Shown: positions 24,102 to 31,795 of the stretch, piece by piece
How positions within the stretch are numbered: the first letter of the stretch is position 1
Layout: each line of letters opens with the position of its first letter
IMG/VR virus record: IMGVR_UViG_3300036884_000126
Coordinates: 1-55,580 of that record
Origin: a virus
Reading direction: 5' to 3' (one strand)
Length of the DNA stretch: 55,580 nucleotides
Translations under genes and position numbers: made by a program
Notes under the pieces: generated by a model
Told to the model about the DNA's origin: nothing
The model's database searches: none
The model's input: the letters and a program-made list of their open reading frames with translations, nothing else

Positions 24102-24820
24102 ATAAACCCATTGAAGGACGATGCGGCGCCCAGCTTCGCAGGAAGCCCGGGATATTCTGCGCCAAGTGGCCGATTCAAGGGCGCACGCGCTGCCGACTTC
24201 ACGGTGGCATGACGCCACGGGGAATCGCGAGCAGCAGCTTCAAAGAGGGCTACTTCTCGCAGGCTATGCCGGGCGCGTTGCGCGGCAAGTTTTTGAGGGC
24301 GCAGGCAGACCCAGACCTGCTCTCGCTGGCGCGGCGCGTGGCGCTATTGGATGCGCGGCTGGCCGAAGTGTTACCGCAGACGGCGGAGCCGGGGGGAGAC
24401 TGGGTAGCGGCGGTGCAGGCGTTCGACAAGATGGACGCGGCGCAGGCGTCTAAAAACGTGGAAGGCGCACGGCAGGCATGGGGTGAATTGCGGGTGGCGA
24501 TCAAGGGGGGCGGGGCAGCCGAGGAAGCGGCACGGGAGCGGTGGCGCGAAATTGACCGGCTGGTCGAGGGCGCGCGCCGGCTGATTGACTCGATCCAGAA
24601 GCACCAGGTGCAGCAAGCCCAAGTCGTCACATTGATGCAGATGAACACGCTCTTCACGGGACTGGCGAATCTGGTACGCAAGGAATTCGTGCGGCTGACG
24701 GCGCAGACGAAAGATGAGCGGGAGAAGAAGGCGATCCAGGAGGCGCTGCGGAACGTGTCGGTGGGATTCCAGAAGCTAGGGAACGTCACGACGCCACTGC
24801 TGGCTGAAACTGTCCAATAA
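24098..24820 (+). CDS. HGGMTPRG-motif protein, putative small terminase or packaging partner
   Basis: The 240-residue protein opens with CGAQLRRKPGIFCAKWPIQG and RCRLHGGMTPRG. This Cys/His-containing motif is characteristic of phage proteins encoded just before the large terminase. The remainder is helical with a coiled-coil-like middle (IDRLVEGARRLIDSIQKHQV). It occupies the small-terminase slot, but no classical TerS helix-turn-helix is recognised. Confidence 0.55.
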   Translation: MNKPIEGRCGAQLRRKPGIFCAKWPIQGRTRCRLHGGMTPRGIASSSFKEGYFSQAMPGALRGKFLRAQADPDLLSLARRVALLDARLAEVLPQTAEPGGDWVAAVQAFDKMDAAQASKNVEGARQAWGELRVAIKGGGAAEEAARERWREIDRLVEGARRLIDSIQKHQVQQAQVVTLMQMNTLFTGLANLVRKEFVRLTAQTKDEREKKAIQEALRNVSVGFQKLGNVTTPLLAETVQ

Positions 24821-24941
24821 GCTGAAGAAGGCAAAACAACCCGCAAGGAAACCGGCGCGCATCAAGCGCCTTGCCGATCCGTCGGCGTCCGACGCGCGGG
24901 ATGTAGGGCCGCTGGGAGGCAGCCTACATAGGGCGCAACTC

Positions 24942-27281
24942 ATGCGCTCGCCTGTGGCCGAGGTTTGCGAGAACGTCGCCCGCATCCTCCAGCCCGGCAA
25001 GCTGGGCGGTGGCATCAACCTGAAGGAGCCGGCGTTCGAAAAGCAGCGGCAGTTCATCGAAGCTACAAACAAGCGTGTCATCGTACGGGCCGGTCGGCGG
25101 GGGGGGAAGACGATCGCGGCTTCAATTCGCGCGGTGCGTGCCTTCCTGTCGGGTCATCGCGTGTTGTATGCGGCGCCAGTCATCGAGCAGATCAACCGCT
25201 TCTGGACGGAAGTCTGCCGGGCGCTTCAGGAGCCGATTGACGCCGGCATCTACTACAAGAACGAAACCCGGCACATGATTGAGTTGAAGGGCACGGAGCA
25301 GGCGATTACCGGCAAGACCGCATGGGATGCTGATTCACTTCGCGGCGACTTCGGGGATCTATTGATCTTGGATGAGTGGCAGTTGATGAACGAAGATGCG
25401 TGGGGCCGGGTTGGGGCGCCGATGCTGCTAGACAACAATGGCGACGCGATGTTCATCTACACGCCGCCGTCGATTCATTCGCGATCGGTGACGAAGGCCG
25501 AAGACCCGCGCCACGCTTCGAAGATGTTCAAGCGGGCTGAGGAGCAAATGGCGGCCGCCGCAGCCGCGGGGAAGGAGAGCCGCTGGCTGGCCATCAGTTG
25601 GCCATCGGATGACAACCCCACGATCTCGGAAACTGCGCTCGCCGAGATCACGCAGGACATGACGGCCCTGTCGTACCGGCAGGAAATCATGGCCGAGGAC
25701 ACCACGGAAGTTCCGGGAGCGCTTTGGAGCCAAGCGTTGATCGACGGCACCCGGGTAGACAAGGCTCCCGCTCTCGTCCGCATCGTCGTGGGGATTGACC
25801 CGAGCGGCAGCTCGACGACCGAGGCGGGAATTGTTGCGGCCGGCATCGACGCCCAGGGGCACGGCTATGTGCTGCGTGACGCTTCACTGCTCGCACCTTC
25901 TCCCGAGCGGTGGGCGGCGGCCGGCATTGAGGCGTATGCAGCGCTGCGGGCGGACCGGATCGTGGCTGAGCGCAATTATGGCGGCGATATGGTCAAATCG
26001 ACGATTCACGCCGTCGATGAGAAAGTCTCTTACCATGATGTGGTCTCGACCCGGGGGAAGATGGTGCGTGCGGAGCCGATCTGCGCCTTCTATGAAAAGG
26101 GAATGATTCATCACGTCGGCGAATTCCCGGAGCTGGAAGACGAGATGTGTTTGTCTGCGGGGACATTGGTCGCGACACTCCGAGGAGATGTTCCAATAGA
26201 ACAAATCAAGACTGGAGATTTTGCTCTTACTCGTCGCGGATTTAGGCCGGTTCTTTGGACTGGATGCACTGGAAGCAAAAATACGCTGACGGTTCAGACA
26301 GTCATCGGGGATATAAGCTGTACCGGTTCTCATCCTCTTGCTATAATCCAGGAGAATTTGAGCTGGAAAAAAGCTCGAGATGCCCGGCCAGGAGATCGGA
26401 TCTTATGCCGCGGAAAGCTATCAGGGAGTGCGTCGAGTTTCGGGGAGAGAAATACTATCGGGCAAGCGATGGCTATTTCAAAACGTCCCATTCTCGCGGC
26501 TGTCGGCTCCTTCATCGCGATGTCTATGAGGCTCATTACGGAGCGATTCCGGCCGCCCATCACATCCATCATGGCGATTGGGATCGATCAAATAATGATC
26601 CCGCAAACCTATTCGCCAAGTCTACAAGGGAGCATAAGCGGATTCACGGACCAAGCGGTGCTTGGGTGGAGCCTCCTGCCGAAAAAAGCCCAAAGAGAAA
26701 AGAAGAATGGAGCCGGAGAGCGCCGCATACGGAAGTTTGCCCTGAATGCAGACGACCATTCGAGACGCGGGGCAACAGGACCATCTTTTGTTCCAGAAAA
26801 TGTCGGGACATCCGTTATCACCGCGATCACCCCGAATGGTATCGCTGAACCTGTGTACAATCTACATGTTGCTGACTCTCCCGAGTTCTTCGCAAACGGA
26901 CTTCTAGTTCACAATTGCTCCTATGTGCCAGGTGCGAAGAGTCCCAATCGAATGGATGCGCTGGTCTTTGCGATGACGGACTTGATGCTTGAGAGCCAGG
27001 CGCTCGGCCTGATAGATTTCCTGAAGGATGGCGGAGCGCAAAAAGTGTTGGACACCATGAACAAGACGGCGCGGGCTACAACGCTTGTGAAGCCGATGAT
27101 CCCGGAGCAAGCACCGACCTGCCCGGAGTGCGGGGCCGTGACCGTGATTCGGGCGGCGGGCGGGAGTTTACACTGCAATCAATGCGGCATCACATGGGCA
27201 GACAAGCAGACGAAGCCCACGGACGGGCACGGCATGACGCGGGGGGAATACCTGATGAAGGCGGATGAGAGGCGCCGATGA
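24942..27281 (+). CDS. terL: Terminase large subunit with in-frame intein
   Basis: The 779-residue precursor encodes the packaging motor. Walker A GRRGGKT is near residues 51-57, Walker B LLILDEWQ near 137-144, and the RNase H-like nuclease starts with VGIDPSG near 284. The intein spans codons 403-658 and interrupts the nuclease between FPELEDEM and CSYVPGAKSPNRMDALVFAM, just before the third catalytic Asp, a highly conserved site. Splicing would give a 523-residue enzyme. The C-terminus adds a zinc ribbon (CPECGAVTVI, LHCNQCG). The frame is open upstream of ATG 24942 to about 24810 without a better start. Confidence 0.9.
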   Translation: MRSPVAEVCENVARILQPGKLGGGINLKEPAFEKQRQFIEATNKRVIVRAGRRGGKTIAASIRAVRAFLSGHRVLYAAPVIEQINRFWTEVCRALQEPIDAGIYYKNETRHMIELKGTEQAITGKTAWDADSLRGDFGDLLILDEWQLMNEDAWGRVGAPMLLDNNGDAMFIYTPPSIHSRSVTKAEDPRHASKMFKRAEEQMAAAAAAGKESRWLAISWPSDDNPTISETALAEITQDMTALSYRQEIMAEDTTEVPGALWSQALIDGTRVDKAPALVRIVVGIDPSGSSTTEAGIVAAGIDAQGHGYVLRDASLLAPSPERWAAAGIEAYAALRADRIVAERNYGGDMVKSTIHAVDEKVSYHDVVSTRGKMVRAEPICAFYEKGMIHHVGEFPELEDEMCLSAGTLVATLRGDVPIEQIKTGDFALTRRGFRPVLWTGCTGSKNTLTVQTVIGDISCTGSHPLAIIQENLSWKKARDARPGDRILCRGKLSGSASSFGERNTIGQAMAISKRPILAAVGSFIAMSMRLITERFRPPITSIMAIGIDQIMIPQTYSPSLQGSISGFTDQAVLGWSLLPKKAQREKKNGAGERRIRKFALNADDHSRRGATGPSFVPENVGTSVITAITPNGIAEPVYNLHVADSPEFFANGLLVHNCSYVPGAKSPNRMDALVFAMTDLMLESQALGLIDFLKDGGAQKVLDTMNKTARATTLVKPMIPEQAPTCPECGAVTVIRAAGGSLHCNQCGITWADKQTKPTDGHGMTRGEYLMKADERRR
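26148..26915 (+). mobile_element. Intein in TerL with nested out-of-frame HNH gene
   Basis: The 256-residue intein starts with Cys (CLSAGTLVATLRGDVPIEQI, block A). Block B is DISCTGSHPLAII with the TxxH pattern. It ends with block F VYNLHVADSPEFFANGLL and block G VHN, followed by Cys as +1 residue. All splicing residues (Cys1, His, penultimate His, terminal Asn, Cys+1) are present. There is no LAGLIDADG domain. The middle about 150 residues in this frame have no recognisable fold; they are the antiphase reading of the HNH gene at 26405-26848. The real protein-splicing parts are the first about 85 and last about 35 residues. Confidence 0.88.
26405..26848 (+). CDS. HNH endonuclease nested in the TerL intein in the -1 frame
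   Basis: The 147-residue product starts at ATG 26405, 12 bases after an AGGAG at 26388-26392. The HNH_3 core is RLLHRDVYEAHYGAIPAAHH, then IHHGDWDRSNNDPANLF with the His-Asn pair, then STREHKRIH with the last His. A C-terminal zinc ribbon follows (VCPECRRPFETRG, TIFCSRKCRDIRYHR). It lies entirely inside the intein but in the -1 frame relative to TerL, and the TerL frame is open throughout. It is the likely homing enzyme for this intein. Expression may come from its own start or from a frameshift near the A6 run at 26367-26372. Confidence 0.85.
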   Translation: MPRKAIRECVEFRGEKYYRASDGYFKTSHSRGCRLLHRDVYEAHYGAIPAAHHIHHGDWDRSNNDPANLFAKSTREHKRIHGPSGAWVEPPAEKSPKRKEEWSRRAPHTEVCPECRRPFETRGNRTIFCSRKCRDIRYHRDHPEWYR

Positions 27282-27433
27282 GCGAGCCGACGCAATGGGT
27301 CTGGGTTGTCAGGTATGAAAACTACGATCCGGCTGAAGTCGATTCGATTTGGACGACTGAAGCTGGCGCGAAGACACGGCAAGCTGAATTGGATGGAGAC
27401 TGGCGAGTTGAACAATGGGAGCTAAAGGTATGA
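27278..27433 (+). CDS. 51-residue protein, unknown
   Basis: The ORF shares ATGA with the TerL stop and again with the next gene, giving strong evidence of translation. It reads EPTQWVWVVRYENYDPAEVD, then a helix, then DWRVEQWELKV, an alpha/beta layout seen in short uncharacterised phage proteins. No function is proposed. Confidence 0.6.
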   Translation: MSEPTQWVWVVRYENYDPAEVDSIWTTEAGAKTRQAELDGDWRVEQWELKV

Positions 27434-27561
27434 ATCGGCGATCCTTTCTGGAAGCCTTTATGATGGGCGTGGCGGGGCTTCTGCGCAAATCGGGGTATTT
27501 CACCGTACGCCGGAGCTCGTTTGCGGTTCTTAGTACTATCCGGGCAAGGAGGAAGCGATGA
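27430..27561 (+). CDS. 43-residue peptide with Tat-signal-like N-terminus
   Basis: This ORF is linked by ATGA overlaps to both neighbours. It begins MNRRSFLEAFMMGVAGLL, which resembles a twin-arginine signal (N-R-R-S-F-L-E then a short hydrophobic stretch). The rest is basic (RRSSFAVLSTIRARRKR). With only 43 residues there is no passenger domain, so export by Tat is doubtful; the resemblance may be accidental. Confidence 0.5.
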   Translation: MNRRSFLEAFMMGVAGLLRKSGYFTVRRSSFAVLSTIRARRKR

Positions 27562-27899
27562 TCTTCTATTGGCTGAAGCAATTACTGCGCGCGTTGGCGC
27601 GGCTCATCATACCGCCGACGCCGCTGGCGCTGGCGAGAATTGAAGTGAACGCGCGCTGCCCCGTCTGCGCGTATCGGCGCGGGCGGCTGCGTACGGTCGA
27701 GGTTGACGCCTCGAAGACCGACAAGCCGCTGAACGCCACCCTTTGCCAACACACCTGCCTAGTATGCGGCGCCCGGTGGTTCGAGCCGCCCATCGTGAAG
27801 GTTGACCCAGGCTTCGTTGCCCCTGCGATTGCCCGGAACGCGTTGGAAGAGAAAGAAGATCTGGCTCGGCGGTTAGCTTCAGTGCCACGGGCGACGTGA
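27558..27899 (+). CDS. Zinc-ribbon protein with amphipathic N-terminus
   Basis: The 113-residue protein has a hydrophobic/basic N-terminal helix (MIFYWLKQLLRALARLIIP) and a zinc ribbon with ARCPVCAYRRGR and TCLVCGARWFEPP. It shares ATGA with the peptide gene upstream. No family is recognised. Confidence 0.6.
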   Translation: MIFYWLKQLLRALARLIIPPTPLALARIEVNARCPVCAYRRGRLRTVEVDASKTDKPLNATLCQHTCLVCGARWFEPPIVKVDPGFVAPAIARNALEEKEDLARRLASVPRAT

Positions 27900-27911
27900 G
27901 GATTTTGGATC

Positions 27912-28100
27912 ATGCTAAATGCCTGGGCGCACAAGATGCTCGATGAGCTCGGCCCGACCTTCTATGGTGAGATCACCTTCACGGTGCGCGCCGGGGAGGT
28001 TCGGAAGGTGGCCAAAGTTGAAACGCATGTTGCGCCTGACATCAAGGGTCAGCGCATGGATAATCTGGTGAACGTGAAACCGAAGGGAGACAAACAGTGA
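27912..28100 (+). CDS. Small protein, unknown
   Basis: A 62-residue protein beginning MLNAWAHKMLDELGPTFYGE. The middle is beta-rich (EITFTVRAGEVRKVAKVE). It overlaps the next gene's GTG start by GTGA. No family is recognised. Confidence 0.55.
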   Translation: MLNAWAHKMLDELGPTFYGEITFTVRAGEVRKVAKVETHVAPDIKGQRMDNLVNVKPKGDKQ

Positions 28101-28375
28101 AAGAACAATTGAAGCTGCTCGGTCTTCAGGTACGCGACATGACGACGGGCTTCGTCGGCATCGTGACCTGCGTTGCTTTCGATTTGTATGGCTGCATTCA
28201 GGCAGTCGTGCAGCCTGCCGTCAGCAAGGAAGGGAAAATCGAGGCCGGGAGATATTTCGATACCAAGAGGCTCCTGGTTCTCTGCGAAAAGCCCGTGATG
28301 CCGGTGCCAAACTTCGACATCGTTCCGGGAGGCGAACAACATCACTTGCCGCCATCACGGCCCGAATTGCGCTGA
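28097..28375 (+). CDS. Conserved small phage protein (TGFVGIVTxVAFDLYGCIQ type)
   Basis: The 92-residue protein starts with GTG 28097 in a GTGA overlap. The sequence MTTGFVGIVTCVAFDLYGCI then QAVVQP and a RYFDTKRL segment match a common uncharacterised phage family with a small SH3-like beta barrel. Its function is unknown. Confidence 0.7.
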   Translation: MKEQLKLLGLQVRDMTTGFVGIVTCVAFDLYGCIQAVVQPAVSKEGKIEAGRYFDTKRLLVLCEKPVMPVPNFDIVPGGEQHHLPPSRPELR

Positions 28376-28390
28376 GTCTCAAATAAACCC

Positions 28391-28420
28391 TTGACAGTGG
28401 GACAGATACAAGCGCATGTT
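28391..28420 (+). promoter_or_regulatory. Possible sigma70-type promoter upstream of head genes
   Basis: A perfect -35 box TTGACA at 28391-28396 is followed, 18 bases on, by CATGTT, a poor -10 match. It lies in the 159-base gap that separates the small genes from the portal gene. No other good promoter is seen in the gap. Confidence 0.3.
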
Positions 28421-28492
28421 GAAGGCTGACTGATTCCGTTCTCGGCCCTTTCCCAGGGACAGAACGCTGGAGTGCTGAAGCGCAGGACCAAT

Positions 28493-28533
28493 AGGCCCGC
28501 TCGGCTGCAAGGCTGGGCGGGCCTTTTGGTTTT
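28493..28533 (+). terminator. Rho-independent terminator-like hairpin before the portal start
   Basis: AGGCCCGC at 28493-28500 pairs perfectly with GCGGGCCT at 28517-28524 around a 16-base loop, followed by TTTTGGTTTT. The hairpin ends only ten bases before ATG 28535, covering its ribosome-binding region. It could terminate the upstream transcript or act as an attenuator of portal translation. Confidence 0.55.
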
Positions 28534-28534
28534 G

Positions 28535-31500
28535 ATGGCCAACAGTACCTCGCTCGCAATTCGACCGCTCGGCCAGCTCGTAGCATCACTATCCCGCTAC
28601 GGCCAACAACTCTATCAACCTCCGAAAGATACGATCCGCGGCGTCGAGCCCGATACGTGGTATTCCCCCCTGCAACCCGTCAAGCCGATTGGGCCGCCTG
28701 GTATCGAGCCGCGCGGCTTTCAGTATTATGCAGGGCAAAACCTGTTCTGGACTCCTCGCGCGGACGCGGAGTATTGCCTGTCACCAGAGACGCGTGTATT
28801 AAAGGCTGACCTGTCTTGGATCGCCGTTTCCGAGTTACGCGTTGGAGACGCGCTAGTTGGATTTGAAGAAGAGAGTACTGGTGGTCATCCCAGGAGTTAT
28901 AAAAAATCCATCGTTACATCCATAGGTATCGCTAATCTTCCATGTCACGATTTGATATTCGAGGATGGCTCAAGGGTGCGCGCATCGGATAAGCACTTGT
29001 GGCTGGCTAAAAGACAACAGGCTTCCAAGTTGGAGTGGATCGCCACAAAGGATCTTAGTCCGGTCAAGAAAAATGACAGTTTTATACGCGTGCTTAAGCC
29101 CTTGGAACCTTGGCGATTTGATGACAGTAGGGATGCCGGATACTTGGCTGCCGCTTTTGACGGAGAAGGGCATCTGCGAAAAAACATTCGCATGGGATTC
29201 GCTCAGAAATCGAATGCCATGCTGAACGCCGTGATTGGATTTCTAGGAGATAGGAATTTCAATTCCACTGTCAAGCGGCGATCCCTGTGGGACGTGACCG
29301 AACTCGAAATCCTTGGAAGAGAAGAAGTTCTTCGGTTTTTGGGTTCCATTCGGCCCTTGCGCCTTTTGAGCAAATTCGATCCCGACAACCTCGGCGAATT
29401 GCGTTCAAGAAACAGCGTAGCGATACGGTTGAAGACTCCTGTTGGCAATCAACGGGTAATTACGATTGGAACAAGCACCAAAACATTAATTGCGGAAGGG
29501 TTCGCTTCACACAATTCAGCCGCGGACCTCAAGCAACTGGCGACATATCCCCTCGCCCGCATCGCCATCGAGAACGTCAAGGATTCGATGTGCATGGCGA
29601 ACTGGAAAATTCAACCCAAGCCGGCGCCCGGAGAGAGCCCTAAGGCGGCGATGAAGCGAGGGATTGGCGACAAGAACCTGGTGAAGCTCAACCGATTGTT
29701 CGAGATGCCCGACCGCGAGCATACCTGGCCGGAATGGTTGCGTCCGCTTTTGGAAGATATGCTGGTGATCGACGCCTGGACGATTCTCATCCGCAAGACG
29801 TTCTCGGGAGAGGTTGTGGAGTTGCCGGTCCTCCGGGGTGATAGCATCGTCCGTTACATCGACGAGAACGGGTGGACGCCGATGGCGCCCGAGCCGGCCT
29901 ACGCGCAACTCTGGTGGGGTCTCCCTCTCGTCAACCTTTCCACCGATCAGCTTATTTACAAGCCCCGCAACATCGTCCCGCGCAACACGATCTCCTCCCA
30001 ACTCTACGGCATGAGCCCGACCGAAGAGCTTGCTCGAGAGATCCAGATTGGCATGAAGCGGCTGGAGTTCACGCTGGCCTATTATACGGAAGGTTCAATC
30101 CCCGGCGTCGTGCAAGTCGTGCCGAAAGGCATCCCCGTGGAGAAGATCGCCGAGGCCATGCAGTGGATGAACTCTGAGCTTGCCGGGAATCTGGCGAAGC
30201 GGCGCCAGTGGCAACTTATCCAGGGATGGAAGGATGATGGCAAGGATGAGCAGATCATCTTCTCGAAGGAGCAATTACTGGCCGACCCCTTCGATGAACT
30301 GCATATCCGCAAGGTCGCCTACGGCTACGGGATCTCTCCGCAGCGCCTGGCTCGCCAGATGAATCGAGCTTCAGCCGAAGCATCCCAGGAAGCCTCTGAG
30401 GTTGAGGGGTTGATGCCCTACTTCTCCTCGCTCAAAAGCCTCATCGACTTCATCGTCCAGCGCAAGATGGGCTATGCCGACTACGAGATGATGTTGGAGC
30501 CGCTGGTTGAGCCAGATCAAGTTAAGCAATCCCAGGTGCTTACGGCCTACGTCAAGGAGGCCATCATCACCCGGGAAGAGGCGCGCGAGAAGCTTGGTGA
30601 GGAGCCATCGGGAGTGCCTGAAGCTGGCCAGCTAATGGTGACAACCGGGCAGGGCGCGGTGCCCCTGGGCGCGACCACGCAGCCGGCCGCCAAGCCGGGA
30701 GAGGAAGGAGCAGCCGATGGAATTCCTGATAAAGGAAAGGGTGGAGCGGGAGCATCGGGAAGCGATGAAGAGCTTGACGCCGATGGAAACCTCGTCGTTG
30801 CTGACGGTCGCGGCAAGCCCCGCAAGCCTGCCAGCACCAACAAGCCCAACGGGGGCGCGGCGGCGAAAGCGAAAACGCAGAACCGGCCTATTGGGTTCGC
30901 GGCTGGAACCGTGATCGTCGAGCTGGAACCTCCGCAGTATGGAGTTCTTGAAATTCACGAGGAGGCCCTGGTTAAGGCAAAGCCACGGGCGAAGGATCCG
31001 CCCGTCATCCATCCGGGCCGGATGGCGCCGGCGTCGATCCTTGGAAAACACAAGCTGGAGCGAGACCTCACGAAAATCTTCCGCACCATGCACCGGAAGA
31101 CGACAAAAGTCATGGCTGCGGCCCTGGGCCTTGCGCACGGGCATTTGGCAAAGGCCGAGCCGGACGCCGATATGACCCTGCGGCAGGCCATGGACAGTCT
31201 TGCCGCCGAGTGGGAAACGATTGCCCGGTTGGCAAGGAAGCCCCTCACGGATGCAGCCCTGGCAGGTGCTTCCAAGGGCAGTCTCGAACTGGAGATTTCA
31301 GCCGAGGACATGCTGACCGGCATCAATGAGACGGCGCGTGACTGGGCTTCAAACCGGGCGGCCGAGTTGGTGGGGATGCTGCGCACGCCCGAGGGCGAGC
31401 TCATCGCGAACCCGAACGCGAAATGGGCCATCAGCGACACGACGCGCGAAAAGCTGCGCTCCGTTATTGCGGACGTGTTCGGGCAAGAGGGCAAGATCAC

Positions 31501-31795
31501 GCTACGCGACGTGGAGAACCGGATCGAGCAATCGGGAGTTTTCTCAGACGTGAGGGCTTCGACGATCGCACGAAACGAGATTGCCCGGGCGCAGACTCAG
31601 GGGAACTTGATGTCCTGGCAGGAATCAGGGCTGGTGCAGAAGGTCGCATGGAAAACATCGGACGATCACGACCAAAGCGATATTTGCGATGAGCTGGAGA
31701 AAGACGGTCCGTACGACGTCGACGACGTGCCGGACCTGCCGGCCCACCCGAACTGCTTGTGCGCCCTGATTTTAACGGAGGCTGAGGAGCAATAA
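28535..31795 (+). CDS. Portal protein fused to a MuF-type head protein, with intein
   Basis: The 1086-residue precursor has four parts: a portal N-terminus (residues 1-80), an intein (81-327), the rest of the portal domain (to about 690), and a Pro/Gly/Ala linker followed by a MuF-type head-morphogenesis domain from about 835. Portal hallmarks include NIVPRNTISSQLYGMSPTEE and KVAYGYGISPQRLARQMNRA. The MuF end has TIARNEIARAQTQGN, then VAWKTSDDHDQSDICDELE and LPAHPNCLCALI. Portal and MuF are usually separate genes. ATG 28535 lacks a ribosome site because a hairpin sits there; GTG 28472 in frame is an alternative. Confidence 0.88.
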   Translation: MANSTSLAIRPLGQLVASLSRYGQQLYQPPKDTIRGVEPDTWYSPLQPVKPIGPPGIEPRGFQYYAGQNLFWTPRADAEYCLSPETRVLKADLSWIAVSELRVGDALVGFEEESTGGHPRSYKKSIVTSIGIANLPCHDLIFEDGSRVRASDKHLWLAKRQQASKLEWIATKDLSPVKKNDSFIRVLKPLEPWRFDDSRDAGYLAAAFDGEGHLRKNIRMGFAQKSNAMLNAVIGFLGDRNFNSTVKRRSLWDVTELEILGREEVLRFLGSIRPLRLLSKFDPDNLGELRSRNSVAIRLKTPVGNQRVITIGTSTKTLIAEGFASHNSAADLKQLATYPLARIAIENVKDSMCMANWKIQPKPAPGESPKAAMKRGIGDKNLVKLNRLFEMPDREHTWPEWLRPLLEDMLVIDAWTILIRKTFSGEVVELPVLRGDSIVRYIDENGWTPMAPEPAYAQLWWGLPLVNLSTDQLIYKPRNIVPRNTISSQLYGMSPTEELAREIQIGMKRLEFTLAYYTEGSIPGVVQVVPKGIPVEKIAEAMQWMNSELAGNLAKRRQWQLIQGWKDDGKDEQIIFSKEQLLADPFDELHIRKVAYGYGISPQRLARQMNRASAEASQEASEVEGLMPYFSSLKSLIDFIVQRKMGYADYEMMLEPLVEPDQVKQSQVLTAYVKEAIITREEAREKLGEEPSGVPEAGQLMVTTGQGAVPLGATTQPAAKPGEEGAADGIPDKGKGGAGASGSDEELDADGNLVVADGRGKPRKPASTNKPNGGAAAKAKTQNRPIGFAAGTVIVELEPPQYGVLEIHEEALVKAKPRAKDPPVIHPGRMAPASILGKHKLERDLTKIFRTMHRKTTKVMAAALGLAHGHLAKAEPDADMTLRQAMDSLAAEWETIARLARKPLTDAALAGASKGSLELEISAEDMLTGINETARDWASNRAAELVGMLRTPEGELIANPNAKWAISDTTREKLRSVIADVFGQEGKITLRDVENRIEQSGVFSDVRASTIARNEIARAQTQGNLMSWQESGLVQKVAWKTSDDHDQSDICDELEKDGPYDVDDVPDLPAHPNCLCALILTEAEEQ
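28775..29515 (+). mobile_element. Intein in the portal gene with LAGLIDADG-like motif
   Basis: The 247-residue intein begins CLSPETRVLKADLSWIAVSE (block A, Cys1). Block B is GSRVRASDKHLWL with an SxxH variant of TxxH. A LAGLIDADG-like motif, DAGYLAAAFDGEGHL, lies near intein residue 115, followed by a helical segment ending VLRFLGSIRPLR. It ends VITIGTSTKTLIAEGFASHN, with Ser as +1 residue. The endonuclease seems to have one clear motif and may be a minimal or dimeric type. All residues for splicing appear present. Confidence 0.87.
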
